Shown here piece by piece: positions 46,758 through 56,640 of a stretch of DNA of 64,000 bases. The DNA comes from Actinoalloteichus hoggarensis. GTDB lineage: Bacteria > Actinomycetota > Actinomycetes > Mycobacteriales > Pseudonocardiaceae. The stretch is from contig NZ_CP022521.1 in NCBI RefSeq assembly GCF_002234535.1, positions 5,688,001 through 5,752,000 of the forward strand, in the 5' to 3' direction. How positions within the stretch are numbered: the first letter of the stretch is position 1; each line of letters begins with the position of its first letter. The position numbers were made by a program, and so were the translations under genes. The notes below the pieces were generated by a model. It saw only the letters and a program-made list of their open reading frames with translations. It was not told the origin of the DNA and made no database searches.

Positions 46758-47893
46758 CAGCGTTCGGCCCCGGGCTCGGGATCGTGCCGGGTCGCCCGCC
46801 GACGCTCCACCAGATCGAGGACCTGCCCGGCGGTGACCACGCCCAGATGTCGACCCGTCTCGTCGATGACGACGCCCAGCCCGGACGGTGCCGACAACGC
46901 GGCGTCCAAGGCCCCGCGCAGCGCCGTCCCCCTGGTGTAGAGCGAGCCGCCCGCGAGCAGATCCGACTCGGCCAGCGGCCGCGACACGGCGGCGGAGCGC
47001 AGGGCGGAGTCCGGCGCCAGCCACCCGCGCGGTCTTCGCTCCGCGTCCAGGGCCAACACCCACTCGCCCGGGCCGGCCGCCACGCCCGTCAGTGTCGCGC
47101 CGACGTCCGCCGTCGGCACGTCGCCGACCGAGAGTGCCCCCGCGTCGAGGAAGGACAGACCGCGATACCCCCGGTCCCGCCCGACGAAGTCCGCCACGAA
47201 GTCGTCGGCGGGCGCGGCCAGCAGCTCGGCGGGCGGCACGTACTGCGCCAGTCGACCGCCGTCGGCGAACACCGCCACCCGTTCGCCGATCCGCACCGCC
47301 TCGTCGATGTCGTGCGTCACGAAGACGACCGTCTTGTCGAGGTCGTTCTGCAACCGCAGCAGCTCGTCCTGAAGTCCTTCCCGCACCACCGGGTCGACCG
47401 CCGAGAACGGCTCGTCCATCAACAGCACGGGCGGATCGGCGGCGAGTGCCCTGGCGACGCCGACCCGCTGCTGCTGGCCGCCGGAGAGCTGCGCCGGATA
47501 CCGCGAGCCCAGTTCGGGTGCCAGGCCGACCAGCTCCAGCAGCTCTGCGGCCCGAGACCGCGCCCGGCGCCGAGTCCAGCCGGACAGCAGCGGCACGGTG
47601 GCCACGTTGTCGAGCACCGAACGGTGCGGGAACAGGCCGGCGTGCTGGATGACGTAGCCGATGCTCCTGCGCAGGCGGGCCGGGTTCGAGGCCATGACGT
47701 CGGCGCCGTCGACCAGCACGGTGCCGGAGGTCGGCTCGACCATGCGATTGACCATCCGCAGCGACGTGGTCTTGCCACAGCCGGACGGTCCGACGAAGAC
47801 GGTGATGGTGCCCGCCTCCACGGTCAGGTCGAGTTCTTTGACGGCCACCGTCCCGTCGGCGAAGCGCTTGGTCGCTGATCGGAACTCGATCAC
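46757..47893 (-). CDS. Osmoprotectant ABC transporter ATP-binding protein with CBS-like C terminus
   Basis: This 378-residue ATPase has Walker A GPSGCGKTT at about 35-43, LSGGQQQRVGVARAL near 138, Walker B LLMDEPFSAVDP and the H-loop THDIDEAV. Residues about 255-370 form the paired CBS-like region found in OpuAA/OpuCA proteins, ending in LGVVIDETGRHLGVVTAGQVL; there it senses ionic strength or nucleotides. The GTG at 47893 has GAGGGG upstream. It is the first gene of the osmoprotectant operon, divergent from the gene at 48036. Confidence 0.93.
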   Translation of the reverse strand: MIEFRSATKRFADGTVAVKELDLTVEAGTITVFVGPSGCGKTTSLRMVNRMVEPTSGTVLVDGADVMASNPARLRRSIGYVIQHAGLFPHRSVLDNVATVPLLSGWTRRRARSRAAELLELVGLAPELGSRYPAQLSGGQQQRVGVARALAADPPVLLMDEPFSAVDPVVREGLQDELLRLQNDLDKTVVFVTHDIDEAVRIGERVAVFADGGRLAQYVPPAELLAAPADDFVADFVGRDRGYRGLSFLDAGALSVGDVPTADVGATLTGVAAGPGEWVLALDAERRPRGWLAPDSALRSAAVSRPLAESDLLAGGSLYTRGTALRGALDAALSAPSGLGVVIDETGRHLGVVTAGQVLDLVERRRATRHDPEPGAER

Positions 47894-48035
47894 CGAGCCC
47901 CCTCATGATCACGCGGCCGCTGCCCGGCCGCTGAGCTCCGCACGACCCTAGACGCGGCCGGGGACATCTGCGACCAATCTCGTCGAGACCGGGCGCCGGT
48001 CTCGACGAGTGTCCGCATGGTGGAACGATCGGGGC

Positions 48036-49709
48036 ATGGAACACCGGAGTGCCGAGGACGACGTCGACCGCACCGACCAGGACCCGCGAGCGGCGGTGGC
48101 CGGTCTGATCCGCGCCGCCGGCGTGCACGGGCTCCGGCTCCGGCGGGTGCTGGCCATGCTGCTCGCCGACTGGCGGTCCGAGGAGGAACTGATCCGGGCG
48201 CAGGCGACGCCGCGGCGCACGGTGGAGGAGCTGCTGGCCGCGGTGGGCTCCGACCTGGGACGACGGCGGGTCGACGGCCGCGAGCTGATTCGCGTCCGGC
48301 CCGAGCGTGCCGCCGACTACCGCGCCGAGTTCGCGGACACCGCGCTGCCCGAGCCCGTCGATCAGGTGCCCTCGGCCGCCCGGCTGCCGGAGTCGCTGCT
48401 GGCCGACGTCCGGGCCGACATCGCCTCGGTGCCCCCGCCCCTGGCGGCACTGGACCACGTCCAGGCGACCCCGGAGAGCGTCCTGCGGCGCGCCGCATGG
48501 CTGGCGTCACACTATGACCTGACCGACGCCTCGGTGCTGTTCCTCGGCGATCACGACCTGACGTCCCTCGCGCTGGGCAGGCTGCGCCCGGATGCGGCGA
48601 TCACGGTGGTCGACGTCGACGACCGGGTGCTGGCCCACATCGACGGGATCGCCGAACGGCAGGGCCTGCGGATCCGCTGTCTGCACGCCGATCTGCGCTT
48701 CGGGCTGCCTCCGTCGGTGCTCGACACGGCGGATCTGGTGTTCACCGACCCGCCGTACACCCCGGAGGGCGTGGGGTTGTTCGCCGCCCGCGGCGCCGAG
48801 TGTCTCCGCGACGGTGCGGGCCGCGTGCTCATCGCCTACGGGTACAGCGATCGCACGCCCGCGCTCGGGTTGAAGGTGCAGCAACGGCTGCACCGACTGG
48901 GCATGCTGTTCGAGGCGATCCTGCCGGACTTCGACCGGTACGAGGGCGCCCAGGCGATCGGGAGCGCCGCCGACCTGTACGTGTGCAGGCCGTTGAGCAC
49001 GGGCGGCACCCGACGCGGCGACACCCGCATCTACACCCACGGCCCGCAGTCCAGCGAGTCGAGCGGCGGGCCGAGCGCCGCGGCCCTGGAGGCGCTGCGC
49101 GGGCTGGTCGACGTGCCGACGCCGCCGCCGGTTCACGACGCCGAGTGGACGAGCCCGATCAGCGTGGACGCGGCGCTGATCGACGCGATCGCCGATCCGG
49201 GGCCGTGGCTGTTCCGGGTGTTGGCCGCGGCCAACACCCGGAGCCTGGGGGTGCTGGTGCGCAACAACCATCCCGACCTCGTCGACGCATCGGCCCAGCG
49301 GGCGCTGAGCGAACTCGTCGGCGCGAAGTTCCGCCTGCGGTTCCACCGGAGCACCCCGGACGGCAGGCATGCCGTGGTGGTGGCCTCGGCGGTCACCACC
49401 GAGCAGACGCCGGATGCGCCCGGCGCCGGACAACCCGTGGATCGGGCCGCGTCGCCGCGGACCGACGTGATCGCGGGAGCGCTGCTGCGCAAGGCACACG
49501 GCCGGATCGCCAATGTGTGGCGGGAGGCGCTGATCCGCCGCGAGACGGCGCGCGGGCAGGCGCTGACGAAGAACCAGGCCCGCGACCTCGTCCTCGCCGC
49601 GGCGCCCCGTCGTGACGAACTGGATCTGCGATTGATCGACCTGCCCCGGCACCGCGTCGCCGCGCTGCTGGCCGCCGCCGACACCGCGAACGGGGCGGCG
49701 GCCGGATAA
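48036..49709 (+). CDS. Branched polyamine synthase (bis-aminopropyl spermidine synthase)-like protein
   Basis: This 557-residue protein matches the BpsA family (older name DUF43). An N-terminal winged-helix-like region (about 20-85) precedes the methyltransferase-like core. In the core, VLFLGDHDLTSLALGRL at about 170 corresponds to the GDDD loop, with His at the second position, and DLVFTDPPYTPEG matches the conserved DPPYT motif. Known members add aminopropyl groups to spermidine. About 200 extra C-terminal residues follow the core with no motif I recognise. The ATG at 48036 is preferred to a GTG nine codons earlier. The true substrate in this organism is uncertain. Confidence 0.75.
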   Translation: MEHRSAEDDVDRTDQDPRAAVAGLIRAAGVHGLRLRRVLAMLLADWRSEEELIRAQATPRRTVEELLAAVGSDLGRRRVDGRELIRVRPERAADYRAEFADTALPEPVDQVPSAARLPESLLADVRADIASVPPPLAALDHVQATPESVLRRAAWLASHYDLTDASVLFLGDHDLTSLALGRLRPDAAITVVDVDDRVLAHIDGIAERQGLRIRCLHADLRFGLPPSVLDTADLVFTDPPYTPEGVGLFAARGAECLRDGAGRVLIAYGYSDRTPALGLKVQQRLHRLGMLFEAILPDFDRYEGAQAIGSAADLYVCRPLSTGGTRRGDTRIYTHGPQSSESSGGPSAAALEALRGLVDVPTPPPVHDAEWTSPISVDAALIDAIADPGPWLFRVLAAANTRSLGVLVRNNHPDLVDASAQRALSELVGAKFRLRFHRSTPDGRHAVVVASAVTTEQTPDAPGAGQPVDRAASPRTDVIAGALLRKAHGRIANVWREALIRRETARGQALTKNQARDLVLAAAPRRDELDLRLIDLPRHRVAALLAAADTANGAAAG

Positions 49710-49765
49710 CGGTCTCGCGCGGGACCGGCGCGGCCCGCTCGCCACGGCCCCGGGGGGGGTGGAGG

Positions 49766-52700
49766 TCAGCCCGTCCGGGGCACGTGCAGCGGGCCGAGGT
49801 CGAGGACGGCGCGGAACTCCTTGGCGGGCACCGGCCGCGAGAACAGCCAGCCCTGGTAGGCGTCCACCCCGACCCCTCGCAGCACGTGGAACTGCGTCGC
49901 CGTCTCGACTCCTTCCGCGACGCAGCTCCGGTCCATCGCCCTGGCCATGTCCACCACGGCTCGTGCCACGGCGAAGTCGGAGGGGTCGTTGCCCACTCCG
50001 GCGACGAAGCGTCGATCCACCTTGATGATCTGGGCGGGCAGGTCCTTGAGTCTGGCCAGCGAGGAGTAACCGGTGCCGAAGTCGTCGACCGCGAAGCGCA
50101 CGCCCCGGTCCACCAGCTCGCCCATCGTCTGGCGCGTCCGGGACGGCAGATCGACGAGGCTCGTCTCGACGAGTTCGAGGATCACCCGGTTGTAGTCGAT
50201 CCCGGCCTCCTCGACGGCATGGGTCACCGAGTCGACGAAGTCGGGAACGCCGGGCACCAGCCCTGCCAGGTTCACCGCCACCGCCACCGGCCTGCCGTCG
50301 ACCTGCGGCCAGGTGGCGGCCTCCCGCAGCGCGGTCCGCAGCACCCAGCGATCCAGGTCCCGCAGCAGGTCGCCCTGTTCGGCCACGGGCAGGAAGACGT
50401 CGGGAGCGAGCAGGCCGCGTTCCGGGTGCGGCCATCGAACGAGGGCCTCGGCCGTCTGCACCCCGCCGTCCGGCCCCACCACCGGCTGGTAGTGCAGGAT
50501 CAGCTCGTCGCGGGTCAGGGCCTCCCGCAGCTGGCCCTCCAGATGGACCTGCCGATCGGCCGAGGCCATCAACGCGGCGCTGGCCAGCGCCACCCGCCCC
50601 GCGCCCTCCCGCTTCGCCTCGAACATCGCCGCATCGGCGAATCGCAGCAGGTCCGCGCCGCTGGCCCGTGATCCGTTCGGCACGGCCGCCCCGATCGACG
50701 CCGAGACCCGCACCAGCTGGCCGTGTACGGGAACGGCCGTGCGCAGCAGCCCGGCGACGCGGGTCGCCAGCGCGTCGACCCCGCCCACGGCGTCGATGTC
50801 CGAGCAGATCACCACGTACTCGTCGCCGGAGAGCCGTGCCGCGGTGCATCCGGGCGGCAGTCCGCCCTCCAGCCGGCGCGCCAGCGCGACCAGCAGTTCG
50901 TCGCCCGCGTCGTGGCCGAGCGAGTCGTTGACCCGCTTGAAGTTGTCGATGTCGCAGAACAGCACCGCGACCTTGCTGCCGTCGGGTCCGCTGAGCAGTC
51001 CGGCGAGCCGTTCCTTCACCGCCGCTCGATTCGGCAGTCCGGTCAGGTCGTCATGCGTGGCCTGGTGTCGCAGCGCCTCCGCCGCTCGGCGTCGTTCGGT
51101 GATGTCCTGAAACACGATCAACCAGAAGCGTGTGCCGTCGTCCTGCACCGAACGGGAGACGTGGAGTTCGCAGTACACCGGCTCGCCGTCGGAACGGACC
51201 AGCAGTCGTTGCGGAACCTTCGTCGTCTTGGCGTCGGACTCGGCGATGCGGGCCGCCGACCGGGCTCTGGCCTCGCGCTCCTGCGGATGGGTGAGCAGTT
51301 CGGCCGACATGCCGCGCAGCTGCCCGGGGTCGTAGCCCAGCAGGTCGCACAGCGCGTCGTTGGCGTCGATCAGCCGCTCGTCGTGATCGAAGATGCCGAT
51401 GCCGACCGGGGCGAGGGACACCAGGTCGGCGAATCGCTGGCTGGTACGTCGGACCTTGGCCTCGGCGGCGCGCTGCCCGGTGAGGTCCTGCGTGATCCCG
51501 ACGACACGCGGCGATCCGTCCGCCTCCAGGGTGATCGCGCCGCTGCAACGCACGATCCGGATCGAGCCGTCGCCGCGGACCACACGGTGTTCGCATTCCG
51601 ACGGCTGCTGGTCCACCAGCAGGGTGTGCCAGAGGCCGTCGACGACCGCGCGATCCTCGGGATGCACCTGGTCCAGATAGCGCTGATAGGTGATCTCGAC
51701 CTCGTCGGGGACCCCGAAGATCTCCCGCAGGACCGGCGACCAGGAGACGTGGTCGGACGCCGGGTCCCACGACCAGAAGCCGAGGCCCGCGCCGCGTTCG
51801 GCGTCGAAGAGCCTGCGTCGCTCGGCCCGCAGCTCGGCTTCCAGCTCGCGCTGCGCCGTCACGTCCTGCACGGTGCCGTGTCGGCGGACCACCACGCCGT
51901 TCTCGTCGAGTTCGGCGCGCATCCGGCAGGCATAGCGCCGCTCCCCGGTGCGATCACGCAGCTCGACCTCGCCCGCCCGCCCGTCGACGTGATCGAGCAG
52001 ACTCACGGCCAGGTCCCGGTCCTCCGGGTGCACCGCGGCCAGCAGCTTCCTGTCGTCACCGGTCAGCTCCAGCAGTCGTTCCCGCAGCACCTCGCTGCAT
52101 CGCCGCGCACCGAACGGCTCCTCCTGCGTGAAGCTGCCGAGCCGGGCGATGCGCTGGGCCTCCAGCAGCCAGGCACGTTCCTCGGCCAGTGCCTCGGCGG
52201 CGATCCGCTCCTGAGTGACGTCGGTGGAGAAGCCGACGAGGAACTCCGGCCTGCCCGCCGCGTCCGTGCTGATCGTGGCCTTCGCCAGCAGTCGTCGTAC
52301 CCCACCGTCGGGCAGGCGCACGCGATACTCGAAGACGAAGTCCTCCACCCGCTCCGTCTGTTCGGCGGCCAGGTTGATCAGCCGGTCGCGGTCGTCCGGG
52401 TGCAACAGCTCCACGATGCCCGCGAAGTCCAGCGGGACGCCGCCGGGTTCGCGGCCGTGCAGCACGAACAAGCCGGGCGACCAGTGTCCGACGCCGTCGG
52501 AGAGGCGGTACTCGAACGAGCCGATGCCCGCGTCGATCTGAACGGAGCGAAGACGGTGCAGCTCCGCTTGAACGGCGTTCGACGCCACCGCCTCGGGTTC
52601 GGGCACCTCGACGAGCAGCACAGTGCGAGACGCGCGGTCGAGGGTCTCGGGAGGTAGTCGCACCACCCGTACGGGCGCCGTCGTGCCGTCCGCCCGGGTG

Positions 52701-52927
52701 ATCCGATCCGGGCCGCCGTCGGCGTGCCTGGTGACGTCGAGCTTCCGGCCGATCAGAGCCGCGGCGGAGTCGGCCCGCAGCAGCCGCACGAAGTCCGTGT
52801 TGGCCGCCTGGATCAGGTCCTGCGCGTCACAGTGGACGGCGGCGACGTCGAACACGGACAGGTCGATGCCCTGATCGAGGACACCGGCACCGTCGAGGGC
52901 CCCGAGCTGCTCGACCTGATCGGTCAC
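49766..52927 (-). CDS. Multi-PAS GGDEF-EAL cyclic di-GMP signalling protein
   Basis: This 1053-residue cytoplasmic protein has an N-terminal PAS-like part (about 20-110), then PAS/PAC modules at about 128-240, 250-360, 375-487 and 495-612. The GGDEF domain follows with its site as SGDEY (700-704). The EAL domain starts near 795, with EAL at 827-829, LELVET at 918-922 and DDFGTGYSS at 948-956. The first Gly of GGDEF is Ser, which some active cyclases tolerate. The EAL motifs look complete, so phosphodiesterase activity is likely. It has no membrane segments, so it senses a cytoplasmic signal. Start is GTG 52927. Confidence 0.93.
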   Translation of the reverse strand: MTDQVEQLGALDGAGVLDQGIDLSVFDVAAVHCDAQDLIQAANTDFVRLLRADSAAALIGRKLDVTRHADGGPDRITRADGTTAPVRVVRLPPETLDRASRTVLLVEVPEPEAVASNAVQAELHRLRSVQIDAGIGSFEYRLSDGVGHWSPGLFVLHGREPGGVPLDFAGIVELLHPDDRDRLINLAAEQTERVEDFVFEYRVRLPDGGVRRLLAKATISTDAAGRPEFLVGFSTDVTQERIAAEALAEERAWLLEAQRIARLGSFTQEEPFGARRCSEVLRERLLELTGDDRKLLAAVHPEDRDLAVSLLDHVDGRAGEVELRDRTGERRYACRMRAELDENGVVVRRHGTVQDVTAQRELEAELRAERRRLFDAERGAGLGFWSWDPASDHVSWSPVLREIFGVPDEVEITYQRYLDQVHPEDRAVVDGLWHTLLVDQQPSECEHRVVRGDGSIRIVRCSGAITLEADGSPRVVGITQDLTGQRAAEAKVRRTSQRFADLVSLAPVGIGIFDHDERLIDANDALCDLLGYDPGQLRGMSAELLTHPQEREARARSAARIAESDAKTTKVPQRLLVRSDGEPVYCELHVSRSVQDDGTRFWLIVFQDITERRRAAEALRHQATHDDLTGLPNRAAVKERLAGLLSGPDGSKVAVLFCDIDNFKRVNDSLGHDAGDELLVALARRLEGGLPPGCTAARLSGDEYVVICSDIDAVGGVDALATRVAGLLRTAVPVHGQLVRVSASIGAAVPNGSRASGADLLRFADAAMFEAKREGAGRVALASAALMASADRQVHLEGQLREALTRDELILHYQPVVGPDGGVQTAEALVRWPHPERGLLAPDVFLPVAEQGDLLRDLDRWVLRTALREAATWPQVDGRPVAVAVNLAGLVPGVPDFVDSVTHAVEEAGIDYNRVILELVETSLVDLPSRTRQTMGELVDRGVRFAVDDFGTGYSSLARLKDLPAQIIKVDRRFVAGVGNDPSDFAVARAVVDMARAMDRSCVAEGVETATQFHVLRGVGVDAYQGWLFSRPVPAKEFRAVLDLGPLHVPRTG

Positions 52928-53271
52928 GGCTACTTCCTCCCGCTCGCGCGACGTGGCATGCGGTCGCCTGCGCGGACGGCCGTCCGCGTCGGGGCGATCG
53001 ACTGACGACGTCGGAACGTCACCGGTACGTGCCTACCCGACGCCTGCCTTCGGAGTCACTCCGCCAGACCGGGCCGGGACCCACCACGGGCCCCGGCCGA
53101 TCAGGCATGTTCGGCGGGCTGAACGCTTCGCCAATCAAGTGACAGCCTTTCAGGTGACTCTGCATGACGCATCCGATGACGCCGTTTCGCCGATCTTTTT
53201 CTCGTGGCGGCAGCGTGTCACTCACCACGTGGCCGTCACTCCCGAAAACGCCCGGTCAGGCGATCACACGG
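52928..53271. other. Gene-free stretch between the GGDEF-EAL gene and the malic enzyme gene
   Basis: Both neighbours are on the minus strand, so this is upstream of the signalling gene and downstream of malic enzyme. No hairpin or riboswitch was recognised. The part from about 53150 to 53230 is AT-richer than average and may carry a promoter. Confidence 0.35.
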
Positions 53272-54474
53272 CTACTCGGCGGCACGGGCCACCGCGTCGG
53301 CCACCGCGGGCGCGACCCGCGGATCGAGGGCGCTGGGCACGATGCGGTCGACGGCGAGCTCCTCCGCCGCCACCGACGCGATGGCCTCGGCCGCGGCGAG
53401 CTTCATCCGCTCGGTGATCCGCCGGGCCCCCGCGTTCAGTGCTCCCGCGAAGACACCGGGGAAGGCGAGGACGTTGTTGATCTGGTTCGGGAAGTCGCTG
53501 CGCCCGGTGGCCACCACCGCCGCATGACGCGCGGCGACCTCCGGATGCACCTCCGGGTCCGGGTTGGACAGGGCGAAGACGATCCCGTCCGGAGCCATCA
53601 GCTTCAACGACTCCTCGGGCACCTGCGCGGAGGAGACGCCGATGAAGACGTCCGCCCCGTTCAACGCCTCGTCGAGCCCGCCCGTCCGACCCGCTGGATT
53701 GGTCTCCTCGGCGAGGGCGGCCTTGATCGGGTTCAGATCGCCGCGTCCGGCATGCACGATCCCGCGCGAGTCCAGCACCGTGACATCGGTGATCCCCGCC
53801 GCGATCAGGATGCGGGCGCAGGCCACGCCCGCCGCGCCCGCGCCCGAGACGACGACGCGCAGCGAGCCGGGATCGCGGGAGAGGACGGTGGTCGCGCCTC
53901 GCAGCGCGGCGAGCACGACGATGGCCGTGCCGTGCTGGTCGTCGTGCATGACCGGGCAGTCCAAGGCCTCGATCAGCCGGGCCTCCAGCTCGAAGCAGCG
54001 CGGCGACGAGACGTCCTCCAGGTTGACCGCGCCGAACGACGGGCGCAGCCGGACCAGCGTCTCGACGATCTCGTCGACGTCGGTGGTGTCGAGCACGATC
54101 GGGATGGAGTCCAGCCCGCCGAACGCCTTGAAGAGCGCGGCCTTGCCCTCCATCACCGGCAGCGACGCCCTCGGCCCGATGTCGCCGAGGCCGAGGACGG
54201 CGGTGCCGTCGCTGACCACCGCGACGAGTCGACCCGTCCAGGTGTAGTCCCTGGCCAGGGCCGCGTCTCTGGCGATGGCGGTGCTGACCCGCGCCACGCC
54301 GGGCGTGTAGGCGATGGACAGGGCGCGGGAGTCGGCGAGCGAGGCGCGCACGCTCACGCCGAGTTTGCCGCCCTCGTGTGCCAGGAAGATCTCTTCGTCG
54401 GTCAACCGGCCGGTCGCCTGTTCGTTCAGTGCGGTCACGACATCCCTCACGGTGGAAGACAGTTGGGTGCTCAC
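53272..54474 (-). CDS. Malic enzyme (NAD(P)-dependent)
   Basis: This 400-residue enzyme oxidatively decarboxylates malate to pyruvate. LSIAYTPGVARVSTAIARD, the catalytic VMEGKAALFKAFGGLDSIPI, and VMHDDQHGTAIVVLAAL identify it. The dinucleotide fold begins at VVVSGAGAAGVACARIL, and FPNQINNVLAFPGVFAGAL is the C-terminal signature. It is the short bacterial form (about 400 residues, no phosphotransacetylase domain). Start is GTG 54474. Confidence 0.95.
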   Translation of the reverse strand: MSTQLSSTVRDVVTALNEQATGRLTDEEIFLAHEGGKLGVSVRASLADSRALSIAYTPGVARVSTAIARDAALARDYTWTGRLVAVVSDGTAVLGLGDIGPRASLPVMEGKAALFKAFGGLDSIPIVLDTTDVDEIVETLVRLRPSFGAVNLEDVSSPRCFELEARLIEALDCPVMHDDQHGTAIVVLAALRGATTVLSRDPGSLRVVVSGAGAAGVACARILIAAGITDVTVLDSRGIVHAGRGDLNPIKAALAEETNPAGRTGGLDEALNGADVFIGVSSAQVPEESLKLMAPDGIVFALSNPDPEVHPEVAARHAAVVATGRSDFPNQINNVLAFPGVFAGALNAGARRITERMKLAAAEAIASVAAEELAVDRIVPSALDPRVAPAVADAVARAAE

Positions 54475-55164
54475 GGCGGCGGAGTCGCCAGTGCCGCGAA
54501 CCGGCGAGGTGGCACCGGTGCGGCGGTATCCGCGGCGGCGAGCGGGTGCCCTCGAAAGGACGTTGAACGAGGAGCACGAGGCGGAATCAGCGGTGCCGAT
54601 CAGTGTTGCAGTCCGGCCCGAGCCCCTCCAAACGACGTCCGGCGAAAGGTGAGCAAAATTTCACCGATTCGATGATTCGCTTCGCAAGACGTCCGTTCTG
54701 ATTGTTGAGAATTCCGCTGTCGGCCAAGGTGCTTCGCGTTTTCTCCGCTCTCTTTCGCGACACGATCGTTCGCATCGCCCCCTTGTTCCGGTCTGTCCCG
54801 CCGTTCCGGTCTGCCCCGCCGTTCCCGCCCGCCCCGTCCGCGCGGCGGGCGCGACCGACACGCCACCGGGCGAGCGAGCGTCCGAACTCGAGCGCCGGAC
54901 GACGGCAGCATCGCGCACCCGGGTCGAGGGCGGCCGGATTCCCGGTCGGAGGCCCCGCGCGGCCTTCCGCCGTCGACCTGGCCGTCCGGGCGTCGACCAC
55001 GGCGGCCCGGCAGGACGCCGCCGGAGTCCGTGACGGCGTTCCCGCACGTCGACGAGCCGATCGATCGTCGCGCCGCCCCACGACGACACACCGTTGCCCC
55101 GGCCGGGCCGACCGCCCGGCGAGCCCGTCCGTCCACGCCGGGACGCGGACTAGGGTGGTGGCTC
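54475..55164. other. Long divergent intergenic region
   Basis: No gene is supported in these 690 bases between the divergent malic enzyme and RmlC-like genes. An AT-richer patch lies at about 54645-54730. A tandem pattern of CCGTTCCGGTCTG-like units occurs around 54785-54830. The final bases hold the -10 of the RmlC-like gene. Confidence 0.4.
55151..55156 (+). promoter_or_regulatory. Probable -10 element of a leaderless transcript for the RmlC-like gene
   Basis: TAGGGT matches TANNNT and ends eight bases before the GTG at 55165. No clear purine-rich ribosome site lies in the gap, so the mRNA probably starts at or close to the start codon. Confidence 0.45.
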
Positions 55165-55779
55165 GTGCGAGTACGAGAGCTGAGCATCGACGGTGTCTTC
55201 GAGTTCGTCCCCCGGAAGTTCCCCGACTCGCGCGGGTCGTTCACCGCGCCTTACCAGGAGGACGCCTTCATCGCGGCGGTCGGACGTCCGCTGCGGTTGG
55301 CGCAGGCCAACAGCAGCGTCTCCCGTCGAGGCGTGATCCGAGGCGTGCACTTCGCCGACGTCCCGCCAGGCCAGGCCAAGTACATCCACTGCACCCGCGG
55401 CTCGGTCCTCGACGTCGTCGTGGACCTGCGGACGGGGTCGCCGACCTTCGGTCGCCACGACACCGTGCGGTTGGACGCCGACTCGTGCAACGCGGTCTAC
55501 GTGCCCGAGGGCATCGGCCACGGCTTCCTCGCCCTCGAGGACGACACCGTCGTCTCCTATCTGTGCTCCGAGGGCTACCGACCCGGTCACGAACACGGGG
55601 TGAACCCCCTGGACACCGAGCTGGCGCTGCCGTGGCCCGACGACGTGCCGCTCGTCCTGTCCGACAAGGATCGCGAGGCGCCCTCGCTGCGAGAGGCCGG
55701 GGCGGCCGGACTGCTGCCCGACTACGCGACCTGCCTTGAGTATTACCGCAGGCCGCGCCTGCCTGCCGAGCTGTCATGA
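55165..55779 (+). CDS. dTDP-4-dehydrorhamnose 3,5-epimerase-like protein
   Basis: This 204-residue cupin-fold protein has the RmlC layout. FEFVPRKFPDSRGSF is the N-terminal substrate loop, SRRGVIRGVHFADVPPGQAK carries the catalytic His region, and GIGHGFLALEDDTVVSYLCS holds the second conserved block. Length equals that of standard RmlC. The GTG at 55165 is chosen because the fold starts at VRVRELSIDGV; the frame is open further upstream but reads as non-coding. No other rml genes are nearby, so it could serve a glycosylation pathway elsewhere or be a sugar epimerase of different specificity. It is coupled to the next gene (ATGA). Confidence 0.88.
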   Translation: MRVRELSIDGVFEFVPRKFPDSRGSFTAPYQEDAFIAAVGRPLRLAQANSSVSRRGVIRGVHFADVPPGQAKYIHCTRGSVLDVVVDLRTGSPTFGRHDTVRLDADSCNAVYVPEGIGHGFLALEDDTVVSYLCSEGYRPGHEHGVNPLDTELALPWPDDVPLVLSDKDREAPSLREAGAAGLLPDYATCLEYYRRPRLPAELS

Positions 55780-56381
55780 CCGCCGAGACGACGGCAGGCG
55801 GTGCCGCGGGGACGGTATACCTGCTCCGACACGGCGAGACCGAATGGTCGGCGACGGGCAGGCATACCGGGGTCACCGACCTTCCCCTGACCACGCGGGG
55901 ACAGGACGAGGCCCGGCGAGCGGGTGACCTGCTCGCCAGGCTGCGCGCCGACGCCCCGCCGCCGCTCGTGCTGATCAGCCCGCGCTCGCGCGCCCGCGAG
56001 ACCGCCGAGCTGGCCGGGCTCGACGGCGAGGTGCTCGCGGAGCTGGCCGAGTGGGACTACGGCGACTACGAGGGCCGCACCACACCGGAGATCCGAGAGC
56101 AGGTGCCGGGCTGGACGATCTGGAGCGCACCGACACCGGGCGGAGAGACGGCCGCCGAGGTGGGGCGCCGCGCCGACCGGGTCCTGTCCGCCGTGTCCAC
56201 GAGGGGCGCAGGCCGCGACGTCGTCCTGGTCTCCCACGGCCATCTGCTGCGAGTGCTGATCGCCCGGGCGCTCGGGCTGTCGCCGGAGCAGGGCGTCCGG
56301 TTCGCGCTGCAGACCGCCGCGATCACGGTGCTCGGCTCGGAACGCGGCGTGCCTCAGCTCCGCAGCCTCAATCTGCGCTGA
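55776..56381 (+). CDS. Histidine phosphatase family protein
   Basis: This 201-residue member of the phosphoglycerate mutase-like superfamily has the catalytic LLRHGETEWS motif at the N terminus, SPRSRARETAELAG, EWDYGDYEG with the acid Glu, and VLVSHGHLLRVL with the second catalytic His. Such proteins remove phosphate from sugar phosphates or other small molecules. The ATG overlaps the stop of the RmlC-like gene by four bases, so both are probably made together. The substrate is not evident. Confidence 0.92.
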   Translation: MTAETTAGGAAGTVYLLRHGETEWSATGRHTGVTDLPLTTRGQDEARRAGDLLARLRADAPPPLVLISPRSRARETAELAGLDGEVLAELAEWDYGDYEGRTTPEIREQVPGWTIWSAPTPGGETAAEVGRRADRVLSAVSTRGAGRDVVLVSHGHLLRVLIARALGLSPEQGVRFALQTAAITVLGSERGVPQLRSLNLR

Positions 56382-56640
56382 CCCGGCCGGACCGAGGCCG
56401 CGAGGCTCGCTCCTCCCCGCGACTGCTCGACGGCGTGCGGTGTCACGGTCGCCGACCTCCCGGCCGGCCGGCGGACCAGCCGGTCCTGTCGAGCCTCGCC
56501 TGCGGACTCGCCGCCGGATCACAGATCCGTTCGGCGCGACGGTGTCCCGAGGCGGCAGTCGACCGCGATGATCGTGAGCGTTGCCCCGAGCCGGGCACCC
56601 GCCCGGCGCCGGAACCCCGTCCGCGAGGAGGACGACAGCC

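Noticed and set aside
52928-53271. A cyclic di-GMP riboswitch before the GGDEF-EAL gene
   Set aside because: No conserved GEMM-type core or paired stems could be found in the interval.
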